Assembly (NCBI RefSeq): GCF_013702265.1
Contig: NZ_CP059348.1
Span: forward strand, 2,108,001-2,172,000
Length of the DNA: 64,000 nt
Direction of reading: 5' to 3'
Origin: Providencia rettgeri
GTDB taxonomy: Bacteria > Pseudomonadota > Gammaproteobacteria > Enterobacterales > Enterobacteriaceae
This document shows positions 45,718-53,893 of this stretch, one piece after another. Below the pieces are notes generated by a model, which saw only the letters and a program-made list of their open reading frames with translations, was not told the DNA's origin and searched no databases. A program made the translations under genes and the position numbers. Every line of letters starts with the position of its first letter. Position 1 is the stretch's first letter.

Positions 45718-46893
45718 ATGCTAAAAATGATTAACCAAATCCAACACTATGATTGGGGAAGTAAAACGGCCCTCAATGAACTGTATGGTTATCCTAATCC
45801 GGATAATTTACCTATGGCTGAACTTTGGATGGGCGCTCACCCCAAAGCCAGTTCTGAGGTCATATCCCCCTTAACACATCAGAAAATCTCGTTAAACGCA
45901 TTCATTAACGAAAACCCAGAGAAAATACTGAGTAAACATATTGCCGAGCACTTTGGCCGCCTGCCTTATTTATTTAAAGTACTGTGTGCTGCGCAACCGC
46001 TATCTGTTCAGGTTCATCCTAATAAACATGATGCAGAAATAGGATTCACTAAAGAAAATGCACAAGGGATCCCGTTAGATTCCCCTATCCGTAATTATAA
46101 AGATGATAATCATAAACCAGAGCTGATTTATGCTTTAACGTCTTTTAAAGCAATGAATGCATTTCGTCCTATAGATGAAATTGTCGAATTATTCAGCTTT
46201 ATTGCAGCCGCTCACCCTGAAATTCAACTATTTGTCCAAACACCAAGTGAAGAACGACTTAAAAAACTATTTGCACAGATTCTTAATCTGACAGGCGAGC
46301 AAAAAGATCTTGCTATAGGGGTATTAAAAGCCGCACTGAATAGCAAACAAGGAGAGCCTTGGAATTCAATTAAACAAATGGTGAACTTGTATCCAGACGA
46401 TAATGGTTTATTTACACCTTTAATGCTAAATATCGTTGAATTACAACCAGGTGACGCCATGTTTTTAGCCGCTAGAACCCCTCACGCCTATTTAGAAGGT
46501 GTTGGGTTAGAAGTAATGGCTAATTCAGATAACGTCTTACGAGCGGGATTGACCAGTAAACATATCGATGTTCAAGAATTGGTTGATAATATTGATTTTA
46601 AATCAATTAAAGCTGAGGATTTGTTCAATATCCCCGAAAAATCTGGAAATGTCTGGAAATATAAGATCCCAGTAGAAGATTTTTCATTTAATATATATTC
46701 TATTGACTGCTCGGGGGTATCCATAACTAACCATGTTGCTTCAATTTTGTTCTGTATTGAAGGTAAGTTAGTATTGCGATCAGGTAATCAAGAAATAAAC
46801 ATGAATTCTGGTGAATCTGTTTTCTTACCTGCTTATGAAGATAACATTTCTATTAAAGGAAATGGTCAATTAGCCCAAGTATTTAATTTTTAG
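45718..46893 (+). CDS. manA: Mannose-6-phosphate isomerase
   Basis: 391 residues, the same length as E. coli ManA. Zinc enzyme that interconverts mannose-6-phosphate and fructose-6-phosphate. Zinc-ligand segments are VQVHPNK (Gln/His), DNHKPE (Glu) and TPHAYLEG (His). ATG 45718 is chosen for length and an AGAGAG about seven bases upstream. In E. coli manA adjoins fumA-fumC; here fumA is absent and fumC is divergent. No terminator is evident before ydgA. Confidence 0.95.
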   Translation: MLKMINQIQHYDWGSKTALNELYGYPNPDNLPMAELWMGAHPKASSEVISPLTHQKISLNAFINENPEKILSKHIAEHFGRLPYLFKVLCAAQPLSVQVHPNKHDAEIGFTKENAQGIPLDSPIRNYKDDNHKPELIYALTSFKAMNAFRPIDEIVELFSFIAAAHPEIQLFVQTPSEERLKKLFAQILNLTGEQKDLAIGVLKAALNSKQGEPWNSIKQMVNLYPDDNGLFTPLMLNIVELQPGDAMFLAARTPHAYLEGVGLEVMANSDNVLRAGLTSKHIDVQELVDNIDFKSIKAEDLFNIPEKSGNVWKYKIPVEDFSFNIYSIDCSGVSITNHVASILFCIEGKLVLRSGNQEINMNSGESVFLPAYEDNISIKGNGQLAQVFNF

Positions 46894-47002
46894 GTCGTAT
46901 TCTGTATTTAGCCGTTGGTACACACAGCCAAACGGGTAATAAAAACTTATATTATTTTTACATAAGTACGTTTTGTACGTACTGAAAGGATGGATGTTGA
47001 TA

Positions 47003-48643
47003 ATGAAAAAGTCATTAGTTGCGGTAGGTGTTATCGTTGCTCTGGGCGCAGTATGGACTGGCGCATCATGGTACACAGGTTCAAAAGTTGAAGCTGAACT
47101 GAATAAAGTGATTACGAATTCCAATGCGTTTATCACCGCTAACGATCCAAGTGCTGATGTTGTCTTTAAATTAGAGAACTATAAACGTGGTGTGTTCTCT
47201 TCTCAAGCTGACATCGTCATTACTTCAACCACTTCTGCTGACGAAAACATCGTCTTTAAAGCGGATATCTCACACGGTCCGCTGCCATTATCTCAAGTGG
47301 CTAAATTCAACCTGATGCCAAAATTGGGTGCAGTAAATGTTGAATTAGCGAACACTAAAGTGACTAAAGAGCTGTTTGAAGCGACTAAAGGCAAGCCATT
47401 CATGCATGGTTCTGCAGTTATCGGCTACAGCAAAAACGTGGATTCTAGCATTGAGCTGATCCCTCTCGAATACACAAAAGATGACGGTAAGTTCTCTTTC
47501 AGTGGTGCTAAATTTGATATCGCAACCGGTTCTGACTTAAGCACCGTTGATGCATCTTTAGTGACTGATAGCTTAGTCATTAGCAGCACCAAGGAAGAAG
47601 GCTCTATCACTATGAAAGGCCTGAAGCTGGTTTCTAACGTAACGAAATCTCAGCACGGCTTCTATACTGGTACTCAATCTTTCGTGATCGCAGATACTGA
47701 TGTTAGCATCCCTGAGACTAAGTTCTCGTTCAAAAACTTAGACGTTTCAAGTGATACTTCTATCAACGGTGATGATGTTAAAGGTAACATTTCTTACAAA
47801 ATCAGCGATGTGAAAGCGTTAGAGCAAAACTTAGGTTCTGGTGAGCTGACTGTTGCTATCGAAAAATTAGATGCGAAAGCATTAGGCAAGTTTGTTGAGC
47901 AATACAACCAAGCACTGGCTGATGGCTTAGCAACAGGCAACCCAGGTGAAGTTAGCGAAAAAATCGCAATGCAGATGATGACCACCACTCTGCCAGAGCT
48001 GATGAAGAGCAAGCCTGTATTCACTATGAGCCCGTTCTACTGGAAAAACGATGCTGGTCAAAGTTCTATCGACCTGAGCATCACATTCAACAAGTGGAAT
48101 CAAGACGAAATCACTGCGTTAGCGATGCAAAACAAAGTGGATGAAGCGTTCAAGCAACTGATCACTTCTTTTGACTTCAGCATGAAACTGAACAAGCCAA
48201 TGATCATTGAGTCAATGACTCAAGCGATGATCTTAGATGGCGGCGTAGCAGTATCAGCAGAAGACAAGAAAGCGGTTCAAGAACAAGTTTCTGAAGAGTT
48301 CGCAGGCGTTCAACAAATGCTGACAGCAGATATGTTCTCTAACCCGTTCGAAGAAATGTTCATGACTGATGAACAACGCGCAGAAAAAGCAAAAGAGAAA
48401 AAACACCCTTGGATGATCGACAGTGAAAACGATTTAACCATGACTGTTAAATTCTCTGGTAACGACCTGACCTTCAACGACGACAAATATACCTTAGCTG
48501 AATTCTTAACTAAGATGAAAATGATGCCGGGCGCAGAAGATGAAATGGGTTACGAAGAAGAAGCTCAACCAGCTGATGGTGCAGAAGTTGCAGAACCTGC
48601 AATTGAAGCAGAACAACCAGCAGAAGCGCCATCTGCACAGTAA
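47003..48643 (+). CDS. ydgA: YdgA (DUF945) inner-membrane protein
   Basis: 546 residues. A single N-terminal membrane anchor (about 5-27, SLVAVGVIVALGAVWTGASWY) is nearly identical in pattern to E. coli YdgA, followed by a large periplasmic beta-rich domain. An acidic Glu/Ala/Pro-rich C-terminal tail (about 510-546) looks disordered. ATG 47003 matches the family start. Codons are more uniform than in its neighbours (many GAA, CTG and GTT), which suggests strong expression. Function unknown. A terminator follows. Confidence 0.88.
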   Translation: MKKSLVAVGVIVALGAVWTGASWYTGSKVEAELNKVITNSNAFITANDPSADVVFKLENYKRGVFSSQADIVITSTTSADENIVFKADISHGPLPLSQVAKFNLMPKLGAVNVELANTKVTKELFEATKGKPFMHGSAVIGYSKNVDSSIELIPLEYTKDDGKFSFSGAKFDIATGSDLSTVDASLVTDSLVISSTKEEGSITMKGLKLVSNVTKSQHGFYTGTQSFVIADTDVSIPETKFSFKNLDVSSDTSINGDDVKGNISYKISDVKALEQNLGSGELTVAIEKLDAKALGKFVEQYNQALADGLATGNPGEVSEKIAMQMMTTTLPELMKSKPVFTMSPFYWKNDAGQSSIDLSITFNKWNQDEITALAMQNKVDEAFKQLITSFDFSMKLNKPMIIESMTQAMILDGGVAVSAEDKKAVQEQVSEEFAGVQQMLTADMFSNPFEEMFMTDEQRAEKAKEKKHPWMIDSENDLTMTVKFSGNDLTFNDDKYTLAEFLTKMKMMPGAEDEMGYEEEAQPADGAEVAEPAIEAEQPAEAPSAQ

Positions 48644-48682
48644 TTGATTCTTAAGATGATTTTTCCTTAAGATAAATCAAGT

Positions 48683-48713
48683 AAACGCCAGTCACACAGA
48701 CTGGCGTTTTTCT
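48683..48713 (+). terminator. Intrinsic terminator after ydgA
   Basis: AAACGCCAGTC and GACTGGCGTTT form an 11-bp stem with a T tract. Confidence 0.9.
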
Positions 48714-48792
48714 TTTTATCACCCTCTTTTTCATTGATTTTTACTCAATTACAGACAAAATGGAGGCAATATATCTATAAGGATCATTTATT

Positions 48793-49794
48793 GTGATAAA
48801 CAAACAACTCCCACTCACGGATTTACATCGCCACCTTGATGGCAATATTCGCCCTGAAACCATTCTTTCCCTTGCACAACAACATCATATTCAGCTTCCA
48901 GCCGATGAAATTGAAGCATTACGCCCTCACGTTCAAATTATGGGACAAGAAGCCGATTTAGTGGGCTTTTTGACTAAACTGGACTGGGGTGTTGCTGTCC
49001 TCGCGGATTTAGATGCTTGTAAGCGCGTCGCATTTGAAAACGTGGAAGATGCGTTCAACGCAGGCATCGATTATGCTGAATTGCGTTTCTCCCCTTACTA
49101 TATGGCCATGAAGCACCAGCTTCCTGTTGAGGGTGTTGTCGGCGCAGTGATTGATGGTATTGCCGCTGGTTGTCGCCAATATGATATCCAAGTCAATCTG
49201 ATTGGTATTTTAAGCCGTACATTTGGACAGCAAGCTTGTGCTATTGAATTAGACGGCCTTCTCGCTCATCGAGATAAACTGTGCGCTCTCGATTTAGCGG
49301 GTGATGAGTTAGGATTCCCAGGCGCCCTATTTGAAGAGCATTTTACCAAAGCACGTAATACTGGACTCAATATTACCGTTCATGCTGGTGAAGCCGCGGG
49401 CGCAGCCAGTATTTGGCATGCGATCAAGCATTTAGGCGCTCAACGTATTGGTCATGGCGTAAAAGCCATTGAAGATCCTGAACTGATTGAGTTTTTAGCC
49501 AAGAATAATATTGGGATTGAAAGCTGTTTAACTTCAAACATTCAAACCAGCACCGTTCCTTCACTAGCTCAGCACCCATTGAAAGCATTTTTATCCCACG
49601 GTGTATTAGCATCCATTAATACCGATGACCCTGCTGTTCAAGGTATTGAGCTGCCATACGAATATAATGTGGCTGCACCGCAAGCGGGCCTAACACAGTC
49701 TGAAATTGAGCAAGCTCAACGTAATGGTTTAACCATGGCATTCCTTTCCGACAGCGAAAAAGCTGCATTAATGCGTAAAGCAGCCAGCCGATAA
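48793..49794 (+). CDS. add: Adenosine deaminase
   Basis: 333 residues as in E. coli. Deaminates adenosine and deoxyadenosine to inosine forms in purine salvage. The zinc HxH is His12/His14 (DLHRHLDG), HAGEAAG holds the third His and the catalytic Glu, and NTDDP holds the metal Asp. The start is GTG 48793 with AAGGA nine bases upstream. Followed by ydgJ in E. coli; here yfeH is inserted between them. Confidence 0.96.
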   Translation: MINKQLPLTDLHRHLDGNIRPETILSLAQQHHIQLPADEIEALRPHVQIMGQEADLVGFLTKLDWGVAVLADLDACKRVAFENVEDAFNAGIDYAELRFSPYYMAMKHQLPVEGVVGAVIDGIAAGCRQYDIQVNLIGILSRTFGQQACAIELDGLLAHRDKLCALDLAGDELGFPGALFEEHFTKARNTGLNITVHAGEAAGAASIWHAIKHLGAQRIGHGVKAIEDPELIEFLAKNNIGIESCLTSNIQTSTVPSLAQHPLKAFLSHGVLASINTDDPAVQGIELPYEYNVAAPQAGLTQSEIEQAQRNGLTMAFLSDSEKAALMRKAASR

Positions 49795-49824
49795 TCCCCG
49801 TTATAACCGCCTATAACCAATCCT

Positions 49825-49850
49825 AGGGCAGAACGCTTCTCTGCCCTTGT
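49825..49850 (+). terminator. Intrinsic terminator after add
   Basis: AGGGCAGA and TCTGCCCT form an 8-bp stem followed by TGTT. Confidence 0.65.
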
Positions 49851-49906
49851 TAACCTTTCGATATTTCAAGTTTTCTCTGTTGCTAACTTATTTATAGTAA
49901 TAAACC

Positions 49907-49929
49907 CATTAGTATGTTGTAACTAAACT
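49907..49929 (+). other. Second Ter site, in same orientation as the first
   Basis: AGTATGTTGTAACTAAA (49911-49927) matches the E. coli TerB core including G at position 6. It lies between add and yfeH, 6.8 kb right of the first Ter, and should also stop rightward forks only. It acts as a back-up. Confidence 0.93.
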
Positions 49930-49942
49930 GATGTATTGATAG

Positions 49943-49960
49943 AGGCAGCTATCGCTGCCT
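49943..49960 (-). terminator. Possible terminator of yfeH
   Basis: AGGCAGC and GCTGCCT form a 7-bp stem; no strong T tract on the minus strand. Confidence 0.4.
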
Positions 49961-49971
49961 AATCATGCTAA

Positions 49972-50949
49972 TTATTGTTTTTCTAATCGTTTGGCATATT
50001 TCTGGGCTATCACCGCACACACCATCAATTGAATTTGATGGAAAATCATTAATGGCAGCAAAATAATCCCCACTGTTGCCGCTGGGAATAAAACGTTCGC
50101 CATCGGCACGCCGTTCGCTAAACTCTTTTTCGAGCCACAGAACAAGATGGTAATTTCATCTTCCTTGCTAAATCCAAGAAGGCGCGCTGACATCACGTTA
50201 ATCACCATTACCACCACTAACACCACGCAAGAAACTAATGTAATGATAAACAATGAATAAGCATCGATAGTTTGCCAGATCCCCTCCACTACCGCTTCAC
50301 TGAACGCCACGTAAACCACCAGAAGAATCGATGAGCGGTCAGTGGTATTCACCAATCGTTTATGGCGATTAATCCAGTTAGCAATTAACGGACGACACAA
50401 ATGGCCAACAATAAACGGCACCATTAATTGCAACATAATAGAGCCAATTGCGTTCAGAGTGTCCATGGCTTGGCTACCATCGGTATCCATGAGTACTCCC
50501 ACCAAAACCGGTGAGAGGAAAACCCCTAAAATACTGGATGCCGAAGCACTACAAATCGCAGCAGCAACGTTGCCCCCTGCTACCGAGGTAAATGCAATCG
50601 CTGACTGCACGGTTGCTGGCAACGCACATAAATAAAGGAATCCCATGTATACCGTCGGTGACATCCAATGAGGCACCATGAAACGTAACGCAATACCAAT
50701 AATGGGAAAGAGAATAAAAGTACTGGCAAATACCAGTAAATGAAGCCGCCAGTGCCCCATCCCTGCAACAATAGATTCTCTGGATAATTTAGCGCCATGC
50801 ATAAAAAACAGTAGCGCGATTGCCGCTGTGGTCAAGTGCTGAAAAACGGTTTTAACTTCCCCTTCACATGGGAAAATACTGGCGATAACAACCACGCCAA
50901 TCATGATCAACAGAAAAGAGTCTATTTTGAGTTTTGCTAATAAATTCAT
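49972..50949 (-). CDS. yfeH: YfeH, bile acid:sodium symporter-family protein
   Basis: 325 residues, about ten membrane segments. TTAAIALLFFMHGAKLSRE, ATVQSAIAFTSVAGGNVAAAICSASAS and FCGSKKSLANGVPMANVLFP closely match E. coli YfeH (BASS/ACR3-like fold). The transported solute is unknown. ATG 50949 is chosen; the frame to 50982 runs into a terminator hairpin. E. coli has yfeH elsewhere, near ligA, so the gene has a different location here. Confidence 0.9.
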   Translation of the reverse strand: MNLLAKLKIDSFLLIMIGVVVIASIFPCEGEVKTVFQHLTTAAIALLFFMHGAKLSRESIVAGMGHWRLHLLVFASTFILFPIIGIALRFMVPHWMSPTVYMGFLYLCALPATVQSAIAFTSVAGGNVAAAICSASASSILGVFLSPVLVGVLMDTDGSQAMDTLNAIGSIMLQLMVPFIVGHLCRPLIANWINRHKRLVNTTDRSSILLVVYVAFSEAVVEGIWQTIDAYSLFIITLVSCVVLVVVMVINVMSARLLGFSKEDEITILFCGSKKSLANGVPMANVLFPAATVGIILLPLMIFHQIQLMVCAVIAQKYAKRLEKQ

Positions 50950-50964
50950 TCGATTTTCCACAAA

Positions 50965-50991
50965 TAAAAAGCCAGGTTTCACTCTGGCTTT
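50965..50991 (-). terminator. Terminator of ydgJ, just before yfeH
   Basis: Minus strand: AAAGCCAG, a loop, CTGGCTTT, then TTATTTG. It separates ydgJ from yfeH, 16 bp before the yfeH start. Confidence 0.75.
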
Positions 50992-51008
50992 ATCTTCAAC
51001 GTTGAACC

Positions 51009-52052
51009 TTAGAAAATATTTTCGATGGTACGTTTTTCTTTTGCTGATTGGATACCTGCCTCAATCAGTTTCATAATATCGATAGCTTCACTTGGCGTCA
51101 CAGGATTTGGCTTACCGAGGCGGATAGCATCATAAATGGCTTCATAATAGCCGCCATAGTTGCCTTTTTCATTGTTCCACGGCTTCGTCACCATTTCATC
51201 ACCTTGTGACAGGGTCACAACACCATGATTCGGATCTTCCCCCCAATGCTCTCCTTGCGGAATCGCGCCGCTTTTTAACGCATCTTCTTGAGTATCCAGA
51301 CCATATTTCACGTAACTGCCCTTCATTCCATGAATGGTATAGATTGGCATTGGCGCAGCGGCAAGCGTCGTTGAGTGTAGAACCACTTTTTTATCTGCGT
51401 AATCCAGCATTGCATGGAAATAATCCACCGCTTCCGCCCCCGGACGAATAATACCGAGATCCACCGTAATCGCTTTTGGCTTGCCAAAATATTGCAGGAC
51501 TTGGTCAATAACGTGCGGCCCTAAATCGTACCAAATTCCTGCCCCTGGAATATTGGCTTCGCGCCAGCGTTGTCTAACCACGGGACGAAAACGGTCAAAA
51601 TGAGATTCATAATATTTAATCTCACCTAAACAACCATCTTGCAGGATTTTTTTCACGGTACGATAACCCGAGTCCCAGCGGCGATTATGGTAAACCGACA
51701 ACAATTTACCTGCTTTTTCAGCTCGTTGTTGAAGGTCTTCGGCTTCTTTGACATCGAGTGTAAAGGGCTTATCGACCACCACATGCTTACCCGCTGCTAG
51801 CGCTTTACAGGCTAATGGGTAGTGAGTGTCATTAGGGGTTGGGATCACCACCAGTTCAATTTCAGCATCTGCGAACAACTCTTCTGGTGTGCCCACTACC
51901 TTAACATTAGGATGGTCGGCATGAACTTTGCTCGCATCGCTACTGGAGATTGTGGTTAGTTCAAACTCCTCTAACATGGCTAAAAATGGGGCATGGAAAG
52001 TTTTGCTGGCATAACCGTACCCGACAATCCCAACTTTAATTGGCTTGGACAT
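51009..52052 (-). CDS. ydgJ: YdgJ, Gfo/Idh/MocA-family oxidoreductase
   Basis: 347 residues. N-terminal Rossmann motif GIVGYGYAS (about 8-16), EKP-like signature VVDKPFTLD, and a C-terminal alpha/beta domain with GAGIWYDLGPHVIDQ. Family members oxidise or reduce sugars and inositols with NAD(P). The E. coli homologue has no defined substrate. Next to ydgK and rsxA as in E. coli. ATG 52052. Confidence 0.92.
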   Translation of the reverse strand: MSKPIKVGIVGYGYASKTFHAPFLAMLEEFELTTISSSDASKVHADHPNVKVVGTPEELFADAEIELVVIPTPNDTHYPLACKALAAGKHVVVDKPFTLDVKEAEDLQQRAEKAGKLLSVYHNRRWDSGYRTVKKILQDGCLGEIKYYESHFDRFRPVVRQRWREANIPGAGIWYDLGPHVIDQVLQYFGKPKAITVDLGIIRPGAEAVDYFHAMLDYADKKVVLHSTTLAAAPMPIYTIHGMKGSYVKYGLDTQEDALKSGAIPQGEHWGEDPNHGVVTLSQGDEMVTKPWNNEKGNYGGYYEAIYDAIRLGKPNPVTPSEAIDIMKLIEAGIQSAKEKRTIENIF

Positions 52053-52181
52053 GTTGACCTCACATTAGTGGCATATTTTGCTATTTTAAAAAAGTACCAT
52101 CAGAATGAATCAATTAGCAAATAAATCTATGATAGGATTATTATTTATCTGTATTATTTAGTGATAACGGATCCCTTATTT

Positions 52182-52622
52182 ATGACTTCTGTTTATAACG
52201 CAGACCGCATTACTGGCTGGCTATTAGTCCCTGCTAGCTATTTACTGCTGACATTATTTGCTGCTTGCAGCATGACCGTGATGTACTGCATTAAGTTTTA
52301 TGAGATTGTAACCACCGTTGAAAGCTGGAGTAGTTTCATTACTCCTCAGTGGTATTTGTCATTCGCTATCAGCCTAGCTATGTCACTATTTAGCGTACAT
52401 GTAGCGCAATTGATGTTTAAACGCTCTCGCTACTTCCCCCGTCGTTTTACTATCTGGCTATTAGCATTAATGTTAATCGGGCTAAAAACCTTCGCCTTTT
52501 CCCCGATCGATGACCAGACAGCCTTACAAATCCTTGCGTGGCCACTCTTAGGCGCTGCTTTTTTCGTCCCATATATGAAAGTTTCTAAACGTGTGAAAAT
52601 GACTTTCACACAAGATCGATAA
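52182..52622 (+). CDS. ydgK: YdgK, DUF2569 membrane protein
   Basis: 146 residues with four hydrophobic segments (about 13-38, 58-80, 90-107, 117-133). The GWLLVPASYLLLT opening is the DUF2569 mark, and the position before rsxA matches E. coli ydgK. Function unknown. ATG 52182 is preferred to GTG 52161, with ACGGAT nine bases upstream. A terminator-like hairpin follows at 52661. Confidence 0.85.
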   Translation: MTSVYNADRITGWLLVPASYLLLTLFAACSMTVMYCIKFYEIVTTVESWSSFITPQWYLSFAISLAMSLFSVHVAQLMFKRSRYFPRRFTIWLLALMLIGLKTFAFSPIDDQTALQILAWPLLGAAFFVPYMKVSKRVKMTFTQDR

Positions 52623-52660
52623 GCATCACAAAAATAGCTTTGATATCATAGCCTCCGTTA

Positions 52661-52692
52661 AACTGACTGCGGTCAGTTTTTGGGCTTTTTTC
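52661..52692 (+). terminator. Terminator-like hairpin just upstream of rsxA
   Basis: AAACTGAC, loop TGCG, GTCAGTTT, then TTGGGCTTTTTT. It ends about 18 bp before the rsxA start, so it either ends ydgK or acts as an attenuator for the rsx operon. Confidence 0.75.
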
Positions 52693-52709
52693 TCTCTTCA
52701 GGCTATGAA

Positions 52710-53291
52710 ATGACCGACTATCTTCTACTTTTTATTGGGACAGTGTTAGTCAACAACTTTGTCCTCGTTAAATTCTTGGGATTATGCCCATTTATGGGCG
52801 TATCAAAAAAACTAGAAACTGCCATTGGGATGGGGTTTGCGACAACGTTCGTTATGACCCTCGCCTCTATTTGTTCGTGGCTAATCGATACGTTGATCTT
52901 AATCCCACTAGATTTAGTCTATTTGCGCACACTGAGCTTTATCCTTGTGATTGCTGTCGTTGTGCAATTTACCGAAATGGTTGTGAGAAAAACCAGCCCA
53001 ACGTTATACCGCTTATTGGGGATCTTTTTACCGCTGATCACCACTAACTGCGCAGTTCTTGGGGTGGCTTTATTAAACATCAATCAATCCCATAATTTCT
53101 TGCAATCTGCGGTCTATGGCTTTAGCGCCGCCGTCGGATTCTCTTTTGTGATGGTGCTTTTCGCTGCGATCCGCGAGCGTTTGGCTGTCGCAAATGTCCC
53201 AGCGCCTTTTAAAGGTTCGTCAATTGGCCTGATCACGGCAGGGTTAATGTCCCTTGCATTTATGGGCTTTAGTGGTTTGGTGAAATTCTAA
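52710..53291 (+). CDS. rsxA: RsxA, Rnf-type electron transport subunit
   Basis: 193 residues, six membrane segments. First gene of the rsxABCDGE complex, an Rnf-like inner-membrane ion/electron transporter that in E. coli keeps SoxR reduced. Sequence is close to E. coli RsxA throughout, for example [20 protein letters not shown] and [22 protein letters not shown]; the Cys in each may hold a membrane iron-sulfur centre. ATG 52710 is the family start; the longer frame to 52680 lies within the hairpin. Overlaps rsxB by one base. Confidence 0.96.
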   Translation: MTDYLLLFIGTVLVNNFVLVKFLGLCPFMGVSKKLETAIGMGFATTFVMTLASICSWLIDTLILIPLDLVYLRTLSFILVIAVVVQFTEMVVRKTSPTLYRLLGIFLPLITTNCAVLGVALLNINQSHNFLQSAVYGFSAAVGFSFVMVLFAAIRERLAVANVPAPFKGSSIGLITAGLMSLAFMGFSGLVKF

Positions 53292-53893
53292 TGATGTCTT
53301 TGTGGATTGCGATTGGCATATTAGCCGTTTTCGGGCTGATTTTTGGTCTGATCTTAGGCTATGCCTCATTACGTTTTAAAGTTGAAGAAGACCCGATTGT
53401 TGAAAAACTGGATGCGATTTTACCGCAAAGCCAGTGTGGTCAATGCAGTTATCCGGGGTGCCGTCCCTACGCAGAAGCCGTTGCCAATAACGGTGAGATG
53501 ATTAACAAATGCGCCCCTGGCGGCGAGCAAGTGATGCTCAAAATAGCCGAATTGATGAACGTGGACCCTCAACCGATTGATGGCGATGAAGAGGCGCAAA
53601 ACCCCGTTCGCAAAGTAGCGGTCATCGATGAAGAAAACTGCATTGGTTGCACCAAATGTATTCAAGCTTGCCCAGTGGATGCCATTGTGGGCGCCACTCG
53701 CGCTATGCATACCGTGATTGAAGATTTGTGTACAGGCTGTGACCTGTGTGTAGCCCCTTGCCCTACGGATTGTATTGAAATGGTACCGGTTAAAACCACA
53801 ACCGCTAACTGGAAATGGGATTTAAACACCATTCCTGTTAAAAACATTACGGATGCACCTCTTTCTTCAGCTAAAGAGGGTTCCCATGCTTAA
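53291..53893 (+). CDS. rsxB: RsxB, iron-sulfur electron transport subunit
   Basis: 200 residues. An N-terminal membrane helix (about 4-26) is followed by a cluster-binding Cys set at 49, 52, 57 and 74 (CGQCSYPGC...C) and two 4Fe-4S motifs: [12 protein letters not shown] and [12 protein letters not shown]. It passes electrons within the Rsx complex. ATG 53291 or 53294; both are plausible. It overlaps rsxC by 8 nt, so translation is coupled. Confidence 0.96.
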   Translation: MMSLWIAIGILAVFGLIFGLILGYASLRFKVEEDPIVEKLDAILPQSQCGQCSYPGCRPYAEAVANNGEMINKCAPGGEQVMLKIAELMNVDPQPIDGDEEAQNPVRKVAVIDEENCIGCTKCIQACPVDAIVGATRAMHTVIEDLCTGCDLCVAPCPTDCIEMVPVKTTTANWKWDLNTIPVKNITDAPLSSAKEGSHA

